From Jaltomata sinuosa (Eukaryota; Streptophyta; Magnoliopsida; Solanales; Solanaceae): a stretch of DNA of 64,000 bases. Shown piece by piece: positions 59,201 to 64,000 of this stretch. Made by a program: the position numbers and the translations under genes. Where the stretch lies: positions 434,001-498,000 of the forward strand of contig QJPP01000439.1 of assembly GCA_003996215.1 (NCBI GenBank), written 5' to 3'. A model generated the notes under the pieces. It ran no database searches and had not been told where the DNA came from. It was given only the letters and a program-made list of their open reading frames with translations. Each line of letters begins with the position of its first letter. The first letter of the stretch is position 1.

Positions 59201-59407
59201 AAAAAAATACTACGTGATTTCTTTCACCAGGCAGATCATGGATCATGGATCATTTTAAGCATCAAGTTGCTTACTCTTCAATTATTCTGCCTTAGATTTG
59301 AATTGTATTAAGAAATCATGGTAGCCAAATGGAAAATATTCTACTTTTTATGTTGCTTGCTTTTCCATGAATTTCAACGATGCAAAAAAATACTACGTGA
59401 TTTCTTT
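59201..59407. mobile_element. 159-bp insert between exact 24-bp direct repeats
   Basis: The 24 bases at 59201-59224 (core tactacgtgatttcttt) recur exactly at 59384-59407. The insert begins caccaggcagatcatggatc and has no recognised ends. It cuts off the Harbinger-like MITE upstream of copy 3. Either a retro-insertion with a long target duplication or a repair scar. Confidence 0.6.
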
Positions 59408-59409
59408 TT

Positions 59410-60110
59410 ATTTATTTAAGCTTTGATGAAAAGAGTTACCTCGTGGAATAGATGTGGTGTACGCAAGTTAACTCGGACACACCTTTTGTAGGATAAGAAA
59501 AAAAGAAAATATAGGAACTTGATGATGCAGTAGACTCTGTAGCAAAAGGAATTAGTTAAGAGAGATTTTCACATTGAAATGTAGTTCACCCCTTAATGGG
59601 CAAACTCCAAGAAAAATACTTAAGGAAATAGGGTTCGCGAGGATCTGGGTAAACCCCTCTAATTTATTCTTCTTTTTCTAACGGCCAAAGTTAACAGATG
59701 TACGCAAAGTTGATGAACTGTCCGTTCTGGTATAAAATATTAGGGATTGTCCCTTTTGGTAGATAGTGTTAAAAAAGTCTCGCTTTTGGTGCCGAACTCA
59801 AATTTTAGTCATCATTTTATTTCTTTATCATGGGCTAATCCTAATCTTGTATTTTTTTGGTAAAAAATTTAGAAACTTTATTTGCATTTTTATTATAAAA
59901 ATATGAAGCTTCAACATGAGAAATTGCATTACTATGGCAACAAGGTGTAATTGCATTAAGAACCAATCCAGAAGGAAGTTGCAAACAAAATTGGCTTATC
60001 AATTTGAGAATAAACAAATACTCAACCATAGGCAACCTAACATATACTAAGACTAAAATGGTAAGCCAGCTCAAGCCCGTTGGGATTTACGATCAACAAG
60101 TCGAATATCC
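59410..60110. other. Spacer between AHL copies 3 and 4
   Basis: Includes a SINE-end-like 'ttacctcgtggaatagatgt' and 'gtgtacgcaagttaactcgg' (59430-59475). From about 59930 it matches the 3' flank of copy 1 (38530-38720), e.g. gtgtaattgcattaagaacc. No gene. Confidence 0.5.
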
Positions 60111-60143
60111 TTGTGAACGTCATTTCCAGTAAGGAAGCTTTTT

Positions 60144-63079
60144 TCACATTGCTTGGCCCTCGTGCTTTGGCTGAGTAGATGTAGATGCTTGAGGCACCTG
60201 GGAAGGAGAGGTCGCCTCAGTGACCGGAGTTGAAGTTGGAGTTGAAGATGGTGACTCAGACTCAGGCTTTTCCATGTCCGGAATGAAGCTTCTCACAGCC
60301 ACCTGGTAGTGAAATGAAAACCGTTAGAAAGTACACAATATGCACTCAAACATCAGGGCAAGTACACAATATGCACTCAAGCATGTGATGCACAACAAGG
60401 TTCAAAGTTTGAGGGGTGGGACCATTATTCACTGAATTTCGAACCATGCACTACTAGTCTATCCAAAAGGAAGGAAAAGGAAAAAAGAACATGAACACCA
60501 GGATAGAGGTAGTTAGAATAGCACCTGTACCGGAGTGGCAGCCGTGACCATTCCTGCAATGACACCACCGAAAACACTACCATCTGGCCTAGACATTGAC
60601 AGGGTAAGACCACCTCTTATACCACTTTCTAACCTTATGTATGACCCCGATAATGAGGTGATGGCAAATCGACCCTGCATATAAAGAATAACACCATGCT
60701 CGATAAGCAATGCCATAGAGGTATGCTAGAAGACAATCAGTGTACACGCAATGATCACCTTTATCAAATTCAAGCATTAGTATACAGAAGAAACTTCACA
60801 ACATTTGCAATAAACGTACAGCCAACTATACTTGTGCACAGTATATAAGATAGAGCCACCAAGACAACGTATTTGTGTTAAGAAATATATAGAATATATA
60901 TAAATATTAAGTTTAGAACCCAAATATAAATACTTGAAATCATCGTTCTAAAATACAGAACCCATAAAGTTGAAATCCTAGCTCCACTCTGAATGCCAAG
61001 CGTAAAGTTATATCTAACCGGCTCTAAAATAATTTGACTGAATTGTCTGATTTGATTAAAAAGGCAATGTAATTAATTAATATGTAATCATTCGAGTCTG
61101 TATCTAAATACTAACATTGAGACTAAAATTCATAAAATGTCCACTAGGCTAAGTCATGAGACACTAAAAGACTATTGACAAAGAGTGACAAAGACACAAA
61201 CACTTGATATTTCTGAAATTCGTAAAAAGTGATACTTCAGGTGTGTTATTGACAATTTACTCTTTATAATTAGACTTTGAAAATTAGTAGTTAAAGAAAG
61301 TTGAATGATTCTTTAAAAGGTAATAGGAACAAATGAGCTAGAGGGAGTACATCTAAAAGGATATACTCTACTAAATTTTTTCTCTAATGTCAAAAGCAAT
61401 CGTTACGCTAGTATGCATCTAAATAAACACCAAAATATCAAATTTTCAGATCACACAACATATACATAGAGTCATAGACTAACTAATTAAGCATAAGCTA
61501 CCGCACATGCCTAAGCACAAAGGCGAAAGAAAAGGTAAGTGTCTTTAAGCTAAAACTCGTACAGACCTCATGCATCACAGTGCCATCACCGGTTGCAGAC
61601 TTCAGGAAGGTGACATTACATAAATCTCCAGATCCAGATAGTATACAAACTGCCGGTGGTCCTTGCTTTGAGAAAGTCACTATCTTAGATAAAACGTCCT
61701 GCAGCCAAGGTAACATGTTCGCATCATTATAGTAAAATCAACCAAAAAATTTCACAGGTCTGGGACTTCAATTCAAGTCAGCCTTAAACAAGAAGTTTTA
61801 TTATCCGTGAATATAAATATTACGTATTAGCTACATTAAACTTATCGTTTTTAAAAAATGGAGCTGCGCGCCCAACAAAATTTCTCTCATGACAACATCT
61901 AATCAAAAAGCTGAAAAGTACATCCTCCAAGTAATTCATTAATTTGTTTGAGTTAAAAAATAGTATAGGTTTCCTAAAACATAAGGAGGCCAAGGAAAAA
62001 CAAACCAAAAAGAGACGTTAAGATGGAAGGACCAGGATCTAGCCTCAGCAAAATAAAAGGAAAAAAGGTACACTTATTAACAAAAAAAAGGAAAATTTTC
62101 AATTTCCAACTTAGAAAAGATCAAAATTGTCTAAGCCTTTTGGTTCTTTTATTTCATCCTAGAATACGTGTCCATCAATTCATTGTTGATATATCAACCC
62201 AAAAAAAATTAAAATAAAAGGAAGCCGATAAACAAAAAAATACAGAAGTAAACTAATTTCTTACACAAAAAATGCAAACTAGTGCATTTGTAAAATACAT
62301 AGGTTAATCCGAGTTTTGTAAATCATGCAGTGAAAAATCCATGCTTTAGCCCAAAGATAAATAAGCAAAACATATTTTACCTCCCCGATGCCCACTTGGA
62401 TTATTTGGTGCATAGGTCCAAATCCAACTGCACCTGCCAACCATCAAGAAACCCAATATTAATATGATGCAAGTGCTCAATTGGTAAACACTGATAAAGA
62501 ACTTCAATTATTTGACACTTTTCACTTTTCAAGATTCAACTAAGTGAACTTTGACCAACATCTTAAAATAATATATATACCTAAAGCTTCGGGGTGCTGC
62601 TTCTTTCCGGAGCCTGGGGGCCTCCCACGGGCTTTCTTTGCAGGGTTTGTTGAAGGAGCAGCAGGAGTAGAATCTACCTGATTCATCACTGGGGTAGGAG
62701 AAACGCCCAAACCGGAGGTGTTTTGAGGAAGTTGAGACTTCCTCGGTCTGCCCCTCTTCTTGGGTTGAGCAGCTGCCATCGTTTCATGGCTATGTGGGGG
62801 TAGGGTTGAGGTTGGGAGTGCTGCCATTCCATGGCCATGTGGGGTTGAGGTTGGGGATGCTCCCATTGTTTCATGATCATGGCCGGGTTGATGGAAAGTT
62901 ACTTTTACGCGTACCATGTCATTTTCTTGTTGGTGGGGTTGTGTTGGTGGTGGGGTTGTAGGTGGGGGTTGTTGTTGTTGGTGGGGTTGGGGTGCTTCCA
63001 TTATTTCATGGTTGTGTGGGGGTGAGGGTATGGGGTGTTGTAAAAATTGGGTTGGTGGGGTTGAGTTTTGGGAATCCAT
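60144..63079 (-). CDS. Clade-B AHL protein, array copy 4
   Basis: Exons (minus): 63079-62581, 62433-62381, 61698-61567, 60674-60525, 60302-60144; 330 aa, junctions in phase. The N-terminus is Pro/Gln/His-rich with degenerate repeats of the copy-1 motif (HNHEIME, HDHETMG, HGHGMAA, HSHETMA). AT-hook 1 KKRGRPRKS (107-115) has Ser for the usual Tyr; AT-hook 2 ARGRPPGSGKK (150-160) is intact. The PPC domain spans about 168-285: GPMHQIIQVGIGE, GPPAVCILSGSGDLCNVTF, GRFAITSLSGS (229-239) where GRFEIL is expected, VAVRSFIPD at the end. Exon 4 is 12 bases shorter than in copies 1 and 3, an in-frame loss of 4 residues. Intron 3 and upstream flank match copy 1, which it most resembles in layout. Probably functional as a DNA-binding regulator. 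Confidence 0.88.
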
Positions 63080-64000
63080 AGGAATGAAAAGAATTATACT
63101 GTAAAAAAATGTTCTTACTGAAGAACTTTGTCTAGAGGAAAGGAGAAAATGTTTGTAAATTTTAGAGTTTTATCAATGAGTTTATATAGAAGATGGAGTT
63201 TGACCATATATTTTTGAATCAGATTTTGTAAATCTGTCTTCAAATAAGGTGTTAATATTTGGTCAAAGTAATGATCAATCAAACGCTGCTAACCATTCAA
63301 AATGACATGTCTTGACCAATCACAAGTAACCTTATGTGCTTGATGACTCACGTGCACCACCAATCAGAACAAGACCAAGAGGGTTTTATTTACATCTGGA
63401 CTTCATAGTTTTCAAAATGACACGTCTTTGACCATATATTTTGAATCAAATTTTAAAAATATATCTATAAATGAGGTATAATTATATATAAATTTCTATG
63501 ATTGATAATATGTCAAAAATAGTATGATAATTAATGTATAGGTTTATGTATTCCTTTTTTGGGAATTCACATTCAATATATCTTTATCGTTGCTATTTTC
63601 TTGTACAAACAGGTTATTGATATTGAAGAGCCTTCCCCTTAGTTTCATTAACGAGGTTTGTGGTGTGAAGATTATGATTCTTCTTTGCATTTAATGTTAG
63701 ATATCGGGTTTGGGCAATGGTATGAAACAAAACCTATTAGCAAACGCTTTTTTCCTTAAATAAGTATTACATGTCACAAACTAAAAGAATTTAATTTATT
63801 ATCACAGATTGGAATTATAATACTAAGATAAATAATTTGAACATTTTTTGTGTTAGGAAGAGAAAAAGGAAGAAGATGGAAGTGAGAACTCAACTAAAAC
63901 ATATTGTGTTTGGAGAGTTTCATTAATATCAATCAAAATGTATGGTATTTTTTAATTAAAAAATTTCCTTTTTATTCGTGTTGTGAAAATGATTCTAATA
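63080..64000. other. Upstream region of AHL copy 4
   Basis: 63190-63450 is a short remnant of the 685-bp-type upstream repeat. 63490-63600 and 63840-63900 match the distal flank of copy 1 (45.53 and 46.2 kb). 63640-63800 is a diverged tRNA-derived SINE (gatatcgggtttgggcaat). No gene. Confidence 0.6.

Noticed and set aside
1..64000. Operon-type or bacterial defence system
   Set aside because: Genes have introns, plant domains and Solanaceae repeats; no prokaryotic layout.

Overview
The window looks like nuclear DNA of a nightshade, most likely a Solanum species. It is AT-rich, with intron-containing plant genes and several repeat types typical of Solanaceae: SolS/TS-like SINEs, tRNA-derived SINEs, a foldback element with 'ctatgttgctcggactct' ends, and Stowaway, hAT, CACTA and Harbinger-like MITEs. 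Nothing in it is prokaryotic. All gene models below were read by eye from splice signals and reading frame; no searches were run.

Layout. (1) 1-4.5 kb, + strand: 3' part of a multi-exon gene for a CPBP (CAAX-protease-like) membrane protein; its introns hold a MITE and a tandem repeat. (2) 4.5-26.4 kb: mostly gene-free, filled with SINEs, MITEs and minisatellites. It also holds a decayed nuclear rDNA piece (5.8S/ITS2/25S, minus strand), a decayed plastid 23S rRNA piece (NUPT, + strand) and a broken LINE-type ORF1 (DUF4283 plus zinc knuckle). (3) 26.8-29.8 kb, + strand: a clade-A AHL gene (AT-hook plus PPC/DUF296). Members of this clade are usually intronless, but this one needs two introns, both built of tandem repeats and ending in almost the same sequence. 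Its 3' end and 3' UTR are partly duplicated at 30.2 kb. (4) 36.5-36.9 kb, minus strand: an intact SAUR-like gene with a foldback MITE starting just after its stop codon. (5) 38.7-63.1 kb, minus strand: a tandem array of four clade-B AHL copies, each on the same five-exon plan. Copies 1, 3 and 4 are open (about 424, 288 and 330 aa). Copy 2 is a pseudogene with frameshifts, a lost splice acceptor and a lost AT-hook. Flanks and introns pair copy 1 with copy 4, and copy 2 with copy 3.

How the genes relate. AHL proteins bind AT-rich DNA through the AT-hook and form homo- or hetero-trimers through the PPC domain, so a cluster with divergent PPC cores, damaged AT-hooks and variable His/Pro/Gln-rich N-termini could yield mixed or dominant-negative complexes; that is inference. 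The CPBP and SAUR genes show no functional link to the AHL array. The observations most worth following up are the repeat-built introns of the clade-A AHL, the splice-site decoys carried by tandem repeats in AHL introns, a perfect-arm palindrome of about 100 bp in copy 3, and the organelle and rDNA fossils.
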